Below, in pieces: positions 44,504 through 54,486 of a stretch of DNA of 64,000 nucleotides (position 1 is the first letter of the stretch; the number at the start of each line of letters is the position of its first letter). The stretch lies in NCBI RefSeq assembly GCF_002201515.1, contig NZ_CP021421.1, positions 1,488,001 through 1,552,000 of the forward strand, in the 5' to 3' direction. Made by a program: the position numbers and the translations under genes. This DNA comes from Muribaculum intestinale (GTDB taxonomy: Bacteria > Bacteroidota > Bacteroidia > Bacteroidales > Muribaculaceae). Under the pieces are notes generated by a model that had not been told where the DNA came from, did no database searches, and was given only the letters and a program-made list of their open reading frames with translations.

Positions 44504-44538
44504 GGAGCGCCGTGTCATGCGGGATGACACGGCGCTCC
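44504..44538 (-). terminator. Terminator of the susC-susD operon
   Basis: 15-bp perfect stem and 5-base loop, 26 bases past the susD stop. A second weaker stem follows. Confidence 0.8.
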
Positions 44539-44563
44539 GGTGAGTATTAAGTCGGTCTTATTA

Positions 44564-46282
44564 TCAGTTGCGAGCTTTGTACCAGTAGGGGTCGGCCTCG
44601 GCGTCGGCGCCTACGATGGCCATCACTTCACCCGAAGGATTCTGGTTGGCTGCGGTAATCGCATGGTTGCCTTCCATCTCGGCGTTGGGAATCGGGAAGA
44701 GGAGGATGGGAGCGTTGGCCGCGATGTTGAATACGGCCTCGGCGGGGAATCCTCCGCCACGGCGGTCGATACCTTTCTGCAGGCGGAGACAGTCGGTGTA
44801 GCTGAATCCCTCGCCCCAGAGCTCTATACGGCGCTGGAACCATACCTCGTCGAGCATTTCATCCTGCGATGTGGCCGGGCATACATAGGGGGTGTCGCCT
44901 GTCCAGCGGTAGGTGTTGACGAAGTTCTCCACAGTAGTCTTGGCTGTCTGCCAGTCGGTGTGGGCCTGGCATTCGGCAATGATGAGCTCCATCTCTTCGG
45001 TACGCATCAGAGGTATGTCGGTAGCTCCGGTAGAGTTAATCAGATAGTCTTGATATGGTGCGAACTTGACCACTGCGTAAGGAGGACAGTCGAGCAGACC
45101 GAGTATTACGCCTACACCATAGGGGGCATATGGAGCCACGCTGGGGTCGTAACCGTCGGGAGTATAGTTGTCGACATTCGACTTATATACGTAGATGCTG
45201 TTGTCGGGTTTTTCTTCGTCCAGCCAGTCGGGGTCGGGTTCATTGCCCTGCCACCAGCCTTTGCGCACGTCGCCTTCGGGAATCATATCCCAGAGCTTGG
45301 CGTTGATGCAGCGCCACTGTCCGGCGTAGGCATAGCCGTAGGTGAGCGAACCCATCATGCCGGCGAATGTGTAGAGGCCGTGTGCATCCTGTTCGGAGAT
45401 ATGTATGCCCCACATGAAGTCGGACTGAGTGAAGCTGTTGAATGCGGGCTTGTTTACGACATTTACGCCGCAGTTGGCACCGTCGGTGAGCTGAAGCGCC
45501 ATGGAGGCGTCATCGGCAGCTTCGGTATAAAGACCCTGGCAGAGGTTGGCGCGGGCGCGGAGACCGTGGGCCACGGCGGGGTCGATGAATCGCTTGTCGA
45601 AGCGCGATGTGTATACTCCCATGTCGAAAATGTCGATTGCCTCGTCGAGGTCCGACATAATCTGTGTGTACACCTGAGCCACGGTGCCGCGGGGTGTTCC
45701 GTTGGCTACAGCCTCATCTTCGTTCAGGTCGGTTATCACGGGTACACCCGGAGCCTGTGGATTGACGCTGTAGGGAGTGGCGAAGAGCTGCACCAGCATG
45801 TGGTAGGCCCATGCGCGTGCCGACAGAGCCTGTGCCTTGTAGCAGAGCAGAGTGGCGTTTTCGGTGTCGGCGGGGAGGATCTTCAGCAGGTCGTTGGAAG
45901 AGTAGACCACACGGTAGAGCGTACCCCATGTGCATGTCAGTTCCTGGTTGGTGGGGGTGTTGTCGGTATAAAGTTCGCTTGTCTCAAACCATCCGTAGTT
46001 CATCATCATCGACATGTCCTGGCTGCGGTTGTCGAGCGAGAGCATTGTAGCGGGATATCCGAAGTCGGCGAGGAAATCGTCGATATTCTTTTCGAACGCG
46101 TAGAAGTTGGCATATACGGCGGCCATCACACCCTCGATAGCGTCGGGATTTTCTTCAATGGCATCCTTGCGCTGGTCGTCGGTGTAGTATTCTCCCATCG
46201 GGAGGGTATTGAGGTCGTTACACCCGGCCAGCATCACTGCGGCGAGTGAGCCGGCAATATATTTTAAAGTCTTTTTCATCAT
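44564..46282 (-). CDS. SusD-like outer-membrane nutrient-binding lipoprotein
   Basis: 572 residues. Lipoprotein signal with lipobox (MLAGC), then a helical TPR-rich fold. N-terminal NDLNTLPMGEYYTDDQ, mid-region QALSARAWAYHMLVQLFATPY and C-terminal VWFQRRIELWGEGFSYTDCLRLQKGIDRR are SusD/RagB hallmarks. It acts as a surface lid that captures glycan or peptide for the SusC channel encoded 17 bases upstream. Confidence 0.94.
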   Translation of the reverse strand: MMKKTLKYIAGSLAAVMLAGCNDLNTLPMGEYYTDDQRKDAIEENPDAIEGVMAAVYANFYAFEKNIDDFLADFGYPATMLSLDNRSQDMSMMMNYGWFETSELYTDNTPTNQELTCTWGTLYRVVYSSNDLLKILPADTENATLLCYKAQALSARAWAYHMLVQLFATPYSVNPQAPGVPVITDLNEDEAVANGTPRGTVAQVYTQIMSDLDEAIDIFDMGVYTSRFDKRFIDPAVAHGLRARANLCQGLYTEAADDASMALQLTDGANCGVNVVNKPAFNSFTQSDFMWGIHISEQDAHGLYTFAGMMGSLTYGYAYAGQWRCINAKLWDMIPEGDVRKGWWQGNEPDPDWLDEEKPDNSIYVYKSNVDNYTPDGYDPSVAPYAPYGVGVILGLLDCPPYAVVKFAPYQDYLINSTGATDIPLMRTEEMELIIAECQAHTDWQTAKTTVENFVNTYRWTGDTPYVCPATSQDEMLDEVWFQRRIELWGEGFSYTDCLRLQKGIDRRGGGFPAEAVFNIAANAPILLFPIPNAEMEGNHAITAANQNPSGEVMAIVGADAEADPYWYKARN

Positions 46283-46299
46283 GAAGTTTCTTAGAGTGA

Positions 46300-49200
46300 T
46301 TAGAACTCAATTTTCACACCTCCCGACACTGCACGCAGAGCTGAGTATGAGCCGGCGAGCGATGTGGCATATCCCTGACGGGGGTCGAGACCCTTGCGCT
46401 TGCTCCAGAGGTAGAGGTTGTCGCCGGAGAAGTATACGCGGATATTCGAGCAGCAGAGCTTGTCGGCAACCTTCTTGGGAAGGGTGTAGCCGGCGGTGAT
46501 GTTGTTGATGGTGAAGTAGTTGCTGCTGATGAGCCAGCGGTCGGACAGGGCATTTACATATGTGGCCTGATTGCCTGCCCAGGCGAGTGCGGGCACGTCG
46601 GTGTTGCGGTTTTCGGGAGTCCATGCGTTGAGGATATCCTTGTGCAGGGCCATACCGGCATCGTTGTTGTTGGCGCCGTACATGAGCAGCTGGTAGCTGT
46701 AGTCGACCATCTTGCCGCCTGCCTGGAATCCGCAGTTGATGCCGAAGTCGAATCCGTAGACCTTGATGTTGGTAGATACGCCGCCGTAGACGGGGGGCAG
46801 GAGGTTGCCTGACTCCTGACGGTTCTCTACATATCCCTGGGCTGCGTCGCCGTTGCGGGCGAGCGACCAGTTGCTTACCTTCTCTTCGGTGCCGTCGGTG
46901 CGGCGAGCCCAGTAGAGTGCGTTACCGTTCTCGGGGTCGACGCCGGCATACTTGACGGTGTAGATCTGATACATCGACTTGCCTTCCTTGTAGATGCGTG
47001 AGCCGTTGATCCATGTGCCGTTGAGTTCGGGAGCGAGCTTGAGCACCTTGTTGCGGATATAGGTTACGTTGGCGCTTACTGTCCAGTCGATATTCTTGTT
47101 GCGGATAATCTGGTAGGTGAGGTCGAGCTCAAGACCGCTGTTGCGCATCGAGCCGATGTTCATGGGTATCTTGTCGTAGCCGAGCGACGATGCTGTCGGA
47201 CGATAGTAGAGCATGTCCTTTGTCTGGCGAGAGAAGTACTCGAGAGTACCGAGCAGGCGGGAGTTGAACATTGCGAAGTCAACGCCTACGTTGAAGCTGT
47301 TGGAGGTCTCCCAGGTGAGGTTGGGGTTGCCTTTGTAGTAGAGCGGACCTACCGACCAGAGGCCGTTGGAGCCTGAAGCCTGATACTGGTCGGCCCAGGG
47401 ATAGTAGTTGCCTACGTTGTCGTTGCCCTGCTGGCCGAACGATGCCTTGATTTTGAACATGTCCATCCATTCGGCATTGTCCATGAACGATTCGTTGGCG
47501 AGGTCCCAAGCTGCGCTGACGCTCCAGAAGTTGCCCCAGCGGTGTTCGCGTGTGAATCGTGAGGAGGCGTCGCGGCGATAGCTTACGCTGGCGAAGTACT
47601 TGGAGTCGTAGTCGTAGTTGACGCGGCCGAAGTATCCGCGGGTGGCGTATGTGTCGATTGTGCCGCCTACCTCGAGGTTGTCGATTACGTTGCTCAGGGT
47701 GTAGTTGTCGTTGGAGAAGATAGTCTCGCCGCGGCCGTAGATGTCGGCCATGTTGAGGTCGTAGCTTTCGTAGCCGAGGAGCACGTCAATGTTGTGCACA
47801 TCGTTGAATGTCCTTGCGTAGTTGGCGAGGAACTGGAGGTTGATCGAGCGGTTGCGGATGGTCTGCTGGGTCACGTTGCCGCCGTACATAGCCATCTGGC
47901 CGTAGCGGTTGTTGCCCATGGAGTTGTAGCGCTGCCACTCGAGCCAGTATCCGAGCGACCCGGTGAGGGTAAGGCCTTCAATCTGGGTGGGGGTGATCTG
48001 TGCGAACCATTTGCCGTTGAACACGTCGTAGAGGTATTCCTCCTTGTTGTACACGAGCTCGCCGGTGGGGTTGCCGCCCGACATGAATGTACGCGAGAAG
48101 GGCATGCCGTCGAGGCCGCTCATACCGTAGTCGTAGAGCACACGGTTGGAGGTCGGGTCGTGCTTGAAGTTGCCGTTGGCGTCGCGCAGATACATCGGGT
48201 ACATCGGGCCGATGAAGTTGGCGATATATGAGGCGTTGCCTGAGTATCCGTCTTTATCCTGTCCGTAGGGCTTGTTGGAAGCCTGGTAGGTGTAGGTCAT
48301 GTTGGTGCCGATTTTGAGCCAGTCCTTGGCCTGGTACTCTACGGAGGCACGTGTGGTGAGGCGCTTGAAGTCTGACTCCTGGATTACACCCTGGTCGTCG
48401 AGGAACGATGCGCTCACCATGTAGTTCATGCGGTCGTTGCCTCCGCTCACGCTGAGGTTGTACTCCTGGCGGAATCCGTTGTGGTATGTTCCCTTCTTCC
48501 AGTCGTCGGGCACGAGGCCGATGTTGCGGTTATGGTCAAAGTTGCCGAGTATGGCGTTGGGGTTCATGGTGCCGTCGGCCAGGAAGAGGTGTTCGCCCTG
48601 GGGGATGGTGTACATCTGGTAGCCGAACACGTTGCGGTTGCCGCTGGGGGCGTCCATGTAGTTGTTGGCATACTCCATGCCTAACTCTTCGCCGCCGGCA
48701 GCGGTGTAGTAGTTGCGTATCGAGCGGTAGAATAGACCGTAGTATGTGGGTATGTCGTCGACAGTCTCGTAGTCGCTCACCTGGCGCGAGTTGGCGCCCC
48801 AGCGGGCTTCGAGGGTCACCTTGGCGGGGCCGGCCTGGCCGCGCTTGGTGGTGACGAGAATCACACCGTTGGCGCCGCGCGCACCGTAGAGGGCTGCCGA
48901 TGCGGCGTCCTTAAGCACGGATATCGACTGTACGTCCTGGGGGTTGATTGAGTTGAGGCCGCCGTCGTAGGGTATGCCGTCGACTACATAGAGCGGGGTG
49001 GTCTTGGCGTTGATGGAGCCTACGCCGCGGATGAGCACTGTGGGCTCTTCGCCGGGCTGGCCGGTGGTCGACTGAAGCTGTACGCCCGACACTGTGCCTT
49101 TGAGCACCGACGTCACGTCGGTCACGAGGCGGTCGGAGATGTCCGATGCATTTACCACAGAGGCCGAGCCGGTGTAGGTCGAGCGCTTGGCCGTACCGTA

Positions 49201-49524
49201 GGCCACGGCGATTACCTCGTCGAGCTGGTTGGCGCTGGTGAGCTCGATGCGCATGGTGCCGGTGGGGGCGATGGCGAGCTCGCGGGTGTGCATGCCTACA
49301 TACGACACCTTGATGTGGTTGACTGTCTCGGGGAGTGACAGGCTGAACTGTCCGTCAATGTCGGTGGCGGTGCCGTCGGTCGTGCCTACACCCATCACGG
49401 TGGCACCTACCAGAGGCTCTCCGTCCTCAGCGCTTACTACGATACCCTGTACCGTGCGGTTGGCCGCAAACGTTGCGAAGGTAAACGCGAAAAGCGCCGT
49501 TAGAAAAAAAACGATTCTTTTCAT
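46300..49524 (-). CDS. SusC/RagA-family TonB-linked outer-membrane transporter
   Basis: 1074 residues. Signal peptide (1-20), carboxypeptidase-like regulatory domain (about 22-108, TVQGIVVSAEDGEPLVGATVMGV) and plug domain (about 115-225). The plug includes the SusC signature GARGANGVILVTTKRG. A 22-strand barrel ends in GGVKIEF. Imports the ligand caught by SusD using TonB energy. No TonB-box-type sigma/anti-sigma extension, glycoside hydrolase or regulator is adjacent, so the ligand cannot be guessed. Confidence 0.96.
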   Translation of the reverse strand: MKRIVFFLTALFAFTFATFAANRTVQGIVVSAEDGEPLVGATVMGVGTTDGTATDIDGQFSLSLPETVNHIKVSYVGMHTRELAIAPTGTMRIELTSANQLDEVIAVAYGTAKRSTYTGSASVVNASDISDRLVTDVTSVLKGTVSGVQLQSTTGQPGEEPTVLIRGVGSINAKTTPLYVVDGIPYDGGLNSINPQDVQSISVLKDAASAALYGARGANGVILVTTKRGQAGPAKVTLEARWGANSRQVSDYETVDDIPTYYGLFYRSIRNYYTAAGGEELGMEYANNYMDAPSGNRNVFGYQMYTIPQGEHLFLADGTMNPNAILGNFDHNRNIGLVPDDWKKGTYHNGFRQEYNLSVSGGNDRMNYMVSASFLDDQGVIQESDFKRLTTRASVEYQAKDWLKIGTNMTYTYQASNKPYGQDKDGYSGNASYIANFIGPMYPMYLRDANGNFKHDPTSNRVLYDYGMSGLDGMPFSRTFMSGGNPTGELVYNKEEYLYDVFNGKWFAQITPTQIEGLTLTGSLGYWLEWQRYNSMGNNRYGQMAMYGGNVTQQTIRNRSINLQFLANYARTFNDVHNIDVLLGYESYDLNMADIYGRGETIFSNDNYTLSNVIDNLEVGGTIDTYATRGYFGRVNYDYDSKYFASVSYRRDASSRFTREHRWGNFWSVSAAWDLANESFMDNAEWMDMFKIKASFGQQGNDNVGNYYPWADQYQASGSNGLWSVGPLYYKGNPNLTWETSNSFNVGVDFAMFNSRLLGTLEYFSRQTKDMLYYRPTASSLGYDKIPMNIGSMRNSGLELDLTYQIIRNKNIDWTVSANVTYIRNKVLKLAPELNGTWINGSRIYKEGKSMYQIYTVKYAGVDPENGNALYWARRTDGTEEKVSNWSLARNGDAAQGYVENRQESGNLLPPVYGGVSTNIKVYGFDFGINCGFQAGGKMVDYSYQLLMYGANNNDAGMALHKDILNAWTPENRNTDVPALAWAGNQATYVNALSDRWLISSNYFTINNITAGYTLPKKVADKLCCSNIRVYFSGDNLYLWSKRKGLDPRQGYATSLAGSYSALRAVSGGVKIEF

Positions 49525-49669
49525 ACTTTGTAACTGTAATACTGTAATATAGACTAACTTTAATACTGTGAATCTTCTTTTGAAATCGAAAAATGCGGCA
49601 GGTGCTCGGCTACCTCTCGCGGGGTTCTTGCAGCGCCGGGTTAATATCGGTTGTCAGTGAATCGGCCTG

Positions 49670-49701
49670 CAAAATTACTCGATTTTACATTACGGAACAA
49701 G
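49670..49701 (-). promoter_or_regulatory. Promoter of susC
   Basis: Minus-strand TAATTTTG (49670-49677) with CTTG (-33) 20 bases upstream. It predicts a leader of about 145 bases, long enough for post-transcriptional control. The gap 49525-50030 holds only this and the divergent fimbrial promoter. Confidence 0.7.
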
Positions 49702-49897
49702 ATTTAACCATAAAAAGATTAAACAAAATGCATTTTTATAGAAATTTTCTTGTTTTCTGCCGTTTTTCCGAACAATACTGCAAGGGAGGCACCCTCCGGC
49801 TCCATTTGATTTCCGGCAAATATTGCACCGAAATATGTGTCTTAAAAATCACAAATTGGAATTAATGGATGTTAAATTAACATTATTTAACTTGGAT

Positions 49898-49905
49898 GGG
49901 GGGGG
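49898..49905. repeat. Run of eight G upstream of the fimbrial promoter
   Basis: Eight G lie 19 bases before the -7 box of the DUF3575 gene, exactly where a -33 element should be. Confidence 0.85.
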
Positions 49906-49924
49906 TAAAACTCATTGTTGTTAG

Positions 49925-49932
49925 TAATTTTG
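49925..49932 (+). promoter_or_regulatory. -7 box of the fimbrial locus
   Basis: TAATTTTG, 98 bases before the first gene of the locus. The -33 position falls in the G tract. Confidence 0.55.
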
Positions 49933-50030
49933 CATTCCATTTAGCAGGTCCGGATTTCCGGGCCGGTACAGTTGGTAATGGAAAAAGTTGGCACCGGGCT
50001 GTTTACGGTGTGGAAAATTAAGCGTATGAG

Positions 50031-50633
50031 ATGAGGAAATTTCTTCGAAGTACTATAATTCTGATTGTCTTATTTTTTTCAGGGACAATAGCTACGGAGG
50101 CACAGCTTGCAGTAAAAAACAACCTGTTGTACGACCTCACCACCACTCCCAATCTCGGATTGGAGTACGGGGTGGGCTACCGCTCTACCGTCAGTCTCGT
50201 GTATGGACTCAATCCCTGGAGCTTCTCCGGCGGAGAGCGCAAGGCCAAGCACTGGGTGCTCATGCCCGAGTACCGGTGGTGGCTCTGCTCGCGCTTTAAC
50301 GGCCACTTCTTCGGTGTGCACGCCCTTGGCGGCGAGTTCAATGCCGCCAACATGAACATCCCCGTGCCCGGCGCATTCTTCGGGGGCGACAACCTCCGCA
50401 GCGGAGTGCGCGACTACCGCTACCAGGGCAGTTTTCTCGGCGCAGGCGCCACCTACGGATACCAGTGGATACTGTCGCGCCACTGGAACATCGAGGCCGA
50501 GGTAGGTGTCGGATACGCCCATGTGTGGTACGACAAATATGCCTGCGGAGAGTGTGGCGCGCGCCTGGCCGACGGCGGCACCAACTACTTCGGCATCACC
50601 AAGCTCGGCATATCATTCCTCTACCTCTTCTAA
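50031..50633 (+). CDS. DUF3575 outer-membrane protein
   Basis: 200 residues with signal peptide (to about TEAQ at 25). The family start AVKNNLLYDLTTTPNLGLEYGVGYRSTVSLVYGLNPW and the barrel-like GLNPWSFSGGERKAKHWVLMPEYRWWL are typical of DUF3575. The family usually heads Mfa/FimA-type fimbrial loci. Probably an eight-strand barrel; exact role unknown. The next gene starts 22 bases later. Confidence 0.85.
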   Translation: MRKFLRSTIILIVLFFSGTIATEAQLAVKNNLLYDLTTTPNLGLEYGVGYRSTVSLVYGLNPWSFSGGERKAKHWVLMPEYRWWLCSRFNGHFFGVHALGGEFNAANMNIPVPGAFFGGDNLRSGVRDYRYQGSFLGAGATYGYQWILSRHWNIEAEVGVGYAHVWYDKYACGECGARLADGGTNYFGITKLGISFLYLF

Positions 50634-50655
50634 CCCTACGATTACCGCCTACGCT

Positions 50656-52134
50656 ATGAAACGACTTCTACACTCTATACATATCATGATGGCCGCCGCA
50701 ATCCTTACGGCCACAGCCTCCGCGGCATCGTCGACAGGCATTACACGCAACATCGACTTCCACCGCGCCGGCCCCGACATGCGCGTGGCCATGGAGCTTG
50801 TGCTCGACTCGCTCCACCTCGGCGCCGACCATCAGATCTACGTCACTCCGGTAATCAACGGAGGCACAGCCGACTCCACCCAGCGGGTAGCCCTCCCAAC
50901 CGTGCTCATCAACGGACGCAACATGCACTACGCCTACGAGCGCGGCTCGCTCCGCCGCGAGATTGTCGACTCCTACAATCTGTCGGCCGAGATATGGCGC
51001 CACAACGGACGCCCCCAGCAGCACCCCTACGCCGAGACTACTCCCATGCGCCGCTGGATGTACGGTCCAAAGGCATTCCTCAGCATCGTCTACGACACAT
51101 GCGGATGCGGAGTGCCCGCCGGACGCGAGATTGTGAAGATACCCCTCGGGCTCACACCCGTGATGCGCCACGCCTACCTCACCCCCGAAGTCACCGAGTT
51201 GCCCGTAGCCATCCACGAAGGGAAAGCCCGCGTGCAGTTTGAGGTCGACCGCACAGAGCTCCACCCCGAGCCCTACAAGTGCCGCAACGGACAGCGCATC
51301 GACAACCGCGAGCAGCTCTCCATAATATACGACTCGATACGCTACGCCACCTCCGACCCCAACGTCGAGATAGCACGCATCGACATATGCGGATACGCAT
51401 CGCCCGAGTCGCCATACAGCCACAACGACTACCTCGCCACCAACCGCTCGCGCGCACTGGCCGAGTACATCGGCGAACGCTTCAGCCTCCCCGCCGAGAA
51501 GTGCACCTACAGCGCCGTGCCAGAAAACTGGGGCGAGTTCCGCGAGATGGTTGTAGCCTCGCCCGAGCTGACCGACCGACAGCGCGCCGACCTCCTCGAG
51601 CTCATCGACGCCCCCGCCTACGGCCCGGCCGACTACGACGCCAAGGAGCGCACGCTCAAGACCGACCCGCGCTTTGCCCGACTCTACCGCGACATGATTC
51701 TCCCCAAATGGTTCCCGCGCCTGCGCGCCACCAAGTTTGCAATATCCACACGTCTTAAGCCGATGTCCGACGAGCAGCTCGCCCGCATCATCGACACCGA
51801 CCCAGAGATGATGTCGCTCAACCAGATGTTCCGAGTGGCGCGCCTCTACCCCGAAGGCTCCCCCGAGTTCAACCGCGTGATAGGCATCGCCCTCGAGCAT
51901 TACCCCGACTCGCCCGTGGCCAACCTTAACGCCGCCGTCGCGGCAATTGCCGCCGCCGACTACGACCGCGCCGCCTTGCTGCTCGACCGTGCCGGCGACT
52001 CGCCCCAGGCCGAGAACGCCCGAGGGGTGGTGGCTGTAAGGCGCGGCGACTTCGACTCGGCACGCACCCACTTCCTCAACGCCGCCGACCGACTCCCCGA
52101 GGCCGCCAAAAATCTTGAGGAACTGCCGCAATAA
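50656..52134 (+). CDS. DUF3868 / OmpA-like protein of the fimbrial locus
   Basis: 492 residues from the ATG at 50656, giving signal peptide MKRLLHSIHIMMAAAILTATASA. N-terminal DUF3868 region (to about 190) with TPVINGG and CGCGVPAGREIVK. The middle shows an OmpA-like peptidoglycan-binding pattern (VQFEVDRTELHPEP, IDICGYASPESPYSHNDYLATNRSRALAEYI). A TPR-like tail (LYPEGSPEFNRVIGIALEHYPDSPVANLNAAVAAIAAADYDRAALLLDRAG) closes it. Likely anchors fimbrial assembly to the cell wall. Confidence 0.85.
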   Translation: MKRLLHSIHIMMAAAILTATASAASSTGITRNIDFHRAGPDMRVAMELVLDSLHLGADHQIYVTPVINGGTADSTQRVALPTVLINGRNMHYAYERGSLRREIVDSYNLSAEIWRHNGRPQQHPYAETTPMRRWMYGPKAFLSIVYDTCGCGVPAGREIVKIPLGLTPVMRHAYLTPEVTELPVAIHEGKARVQFEVDRTELHPEPYKCRNGQRIDNREQLSIIYDSIRYATSDPNVEIARIDICGYASPESPYSHNDYLATNRSRALAEYIGERFSLPAEKCTYSAVPENWGEFREMVVASPELTDRQRADLLELIDAPAYGPADYDAKERTLKTDPRFARLYRDMILPKWFPRLRATKFAISTRLKPMSDEQLARIIDTDPEMMSLNQMFRVARLYPEGSPEFNRVIGIALEHYPDSPVANLNAAVAAIAAADYDRAALLLDRAGDSPQAENARGVVAVRRGDFDSARTHFLNAADRLPEAAKNLEELPQ

Positions 52135-52301
52135 TCCCCCTCTCTCCACCAATCATAATCATCCCCCGCCATACAGAGGCTTTAAAATCCAATCATATAT
52201 ACACAGTTGCCGGTCGTTCGATGCCATCCCTACGATGGTATCAGGCATGCTCTCCGCATATGAAATTTATCAAACAATCAATCACATAATTTCTTAAACA
52301 T

Positions 52302-54263
52302 ATGACATTTAACAGGTTTATTTCTGCGACGATGGCGGTTGCCCTCCTCGCAGCTTGTTCCGACAAGGATCCTCTCGGCGAAGGTCCCGACAACGGAATC
52401 GGCAATCCCGGTGAAAACATCGGCGACGGCTACGTGGCTGTGCAAATCAACCTCCCGACCAATGTCGTTTCGGCAGCTCCCCGTGCCACCAACGACAATT
52501 TCGACGACGGTACACCCAACGAGTACCGCGTGAGCAATGGTGCCCTCCTCCTCTTTACCGCAGCAGCTCCTACCGACAAAGAGGGCGAAGCCGTATTCAA
52601 AGCGGCCTACGACCTCAACCTCGAGAGCTACTGGATTTCCAAGCCCGACCAGTCTGACAACATCACAACCTCCAACCTCGTTGCTGTACAGGTCACCAAC
52701 CCTGCCCAGACCGGCGAGAAACTCTATGGCCTTGTGATGGTCAACTTCCGCAACGTAGCAGGTATCGGCGAAGACAATACCCTCCAGCTTAAAGCCGCTG
52801 ACGGAAGTTCTACTGCATTCTCCGGCAAATTTTCCGACCTTGTGAATAAAATCAGCGACTGTTCGTTCTATACCGGTTCAGGCACAGGCGCCACCAACTT
52901 CTTCATGACCAACGCTCCTCTGAGCAGCGTGGATGACAAGACCAAGCCCGAGCCCGAGGCTTCCAATGTGACCACACTCGTCGACATCACCGACGGCATC
53001 AAGCGCACACGTCTTGAAGCTGAGAACGCTCCTGCCGGCTCATTCTTCGTTGAACGCGCCGTGGCCAAGGCCACCCTTTCGGTCACTGCCAACAACGGAC
53101 TGAACGTAGGCACAGGCGAAAATGCTGTGCACTTCACAGCCGATAATATCGAGTGGACTCTCAATGCCACCAACACAAAGTCGTATATCGTGCGCAATAT
53201 GGGCGAACTCGACTATATCGGCTACCAGAGCCCCAACAAGCCTTTCCGTATGGTCGGCAACCAGAAGATGGGTACTACCCAGATTCAGCCCGAGGTCGAC
53301 CTTTACCGTACATACTGGTGTATTGACCCCAATTATGACACCTATACCGAGGGCGACCTTACCTATAAGGAAGACAAGACTACTACTGACTTTGTAAAGG
53401 CCGGTAGCGGAAATCCCCTCTATTGCTACGAGAATACATTTAATGTAGAGCATCAGCTTCATCAGTACACCACCCAGGCTATCGTAAAGGTACAGTTCAA
53501 GGTAGAAGGTGCTGACGCTGCCGCCACATTCTATACCATCAACGACCGCCAGGACATCATCTATACCAATAAGAATGAAGTCATCACATATCCTGTAAGC
53601 TATATCCTTCAGGATTCGCGTGTTGCCGCTGCTGTCAAGAAAGCTATTGAAGGTACAGGCCAGTCGGTAAGCATTACCAACGAGAACTATACCAAATACA
53701 TGACCATCACATTCACCCGCAACGACAAGGGTCTGTATGCTGTAAGCAACATTGAATTCATCGCCACCGAATTCGAAAAGCTCCACAACGGCAAGGATCC
53801 CTCTGACGAAGGCTATGTTCAGGGTAAAAAGCCCGTATTCGAAGGCGAAGCCGGCGCCAATCTTATTGCGGATGTCAACAAGGCATACACAATCGCCGAG
53901 TATGAGAATGGTGTAAGCTACTATCCCGTACGCTTCAAGCATTTCGCCGGCGCCAGCACAACCGATGCCACTGACCTCGCTCCCTGGGATGCCGACAAGG
54001 TAGGCGCATCATCCTATGATTATGACGGATATACCGGAACAAAGTCGGGCAACGCCGAAAACATGTGGCTCGGCCGCTACGGTATGGTCCGCAACAACTG
54101 GTACGACCTTAATGTCACCGGCTTCAACAAGCTCGGCAAGCCCTCTATCGGTGGCCTCGAGGTTGACTCCGATAGCACTCCCGACGACAACGTAGAGCAG
54201 TGGATTGCCTTCAAGGTCAACATCCTCTCTTGGGCTAAGCGCGTACAGAATGTAGATCTCTAA
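52302..54263 (+). CDS. Mfa1-type fimbrial major subunit
   Basis: 653 residues. Lipoprotein signal with lipobox (LLAAC at residue 20), then a two-domain beta-rich FimA/Mfa1 stalk pilin. Domain hallmarks include AVAKATLSVTA and a C-terminal NWYDLNVTGFNKLGKPSIG, then VEQWIAFKVNILSWAKRVQNVDL. The last stretch is the donor strand used in polymerisation after Arg-gingipain-like cleavage of the lipidated leader. Follows a 167-base gap with a weak hairpin. The downstream branched hairpin may keep its mRNA more abundant than that of the distal genes. Confidence 0.9.
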   Translation: MTFNRFISATMAVALLAACSDKDPLGEGPDNGIGNPGENIGDGYVAVQINLPTNVVSAAPRATNDNFDDGTPNEYRVSNGALLLFTAAAPTDKEGEAVFKAAYDLNLESYWISKPDQSDNITTSNLVAVQVTNPAQTGEKLYGLVMVNFRNVAGIGEDNTLQLKAADGSSTAFSGKFSDLVNKISDCSFYTGSGTGATNFFMTNAPLSSVDDKTKPEPEASNVTTLVDITDGIKRTRLEAENAPAGSFFVERAVAKATLSVTANNGLNVGTGENAVHFTADNIEWTLNATNTKSYIVRNMGELDYIGYQSPNKPFRMVGNQKMGTTQIQPEVDLYRTYWCIDPNYDTYTEGDLTYKEDKTTTDFVKAGSGNPLYCYENTFNVEHQLHQYTTQAIVKVQFKVEGADAAATFYTINDRQDIIYTNKNEVITYPVSYILQDSRVAAAVKKAIEGTGQSVSITNENYTKYMTITFTRNDKGLYAVSNIEFIATEFEKLHNGKDPSDEGYVQGKKPVFEGEAGANLIADVNKAYTIAEYENGVSYYPVRFKHFAGASTTDATDLAPWDADKVGASSYDYDGYTGTKSGNAENMWLGRYGMVRNNWYDLNVTGFNKLGKPSIGGLEVDSDSTPDDNVEQWIAFKVNILSWAKRVQNVDL

Positions 54264-54310
54264 TCTATATCTAAGGAAAGGAGTATTCTCCGACACACAT
54301 TCTCTTTACC

Positions 54311-54379
54311 ATAATCGCGGGCACGGCTCAGGGCCGTCGCCTGCAAGGCGCTCCACCTCCCGGCCCGCGATTATTTTTT
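54311..54379 (+). terminator. Branched terminator/attenuator after the major pilin gene
   Basis: Outer 12-bp stem (54311-54322 with 54363-54374) encloses two small hairpins and is followed by T6. The three-way-junction form is unusual for a terminator. Confidence 0.8.
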
Positions 54380-54486
54380 CATCCCCATTTTTCATTATAC
54401 ACTCCCCTCCCTCCCGCTCCTCAACCACCATCAACCCTCTTTCCTGCCCCATTCTCTCTCCGCCCCATAATAACCGACAAAACAAG

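Noticed and set aside
44540..46249. A 569-codon open frame antisense to the SusD-like gene
   Set aside because: It is the mirror of a clear SusD coding region, has no family features and reads as Val/Gly/His-rich shadow sequence. GC-biased codon use creates such frames.
44564..49524. SusC/SusD pair considered as a full polysaccharide utilisation locus
   Set aside because: No glycoside hydrolase, surface glycan-binding protein or regulator lies beside it in this window.
50668..52152. A 494-codon open frame antisense to the DUF3868/OmpA gene
   Set aside because: Same cause. The plus-strand gene has signal peptide, family motifs and operon context.
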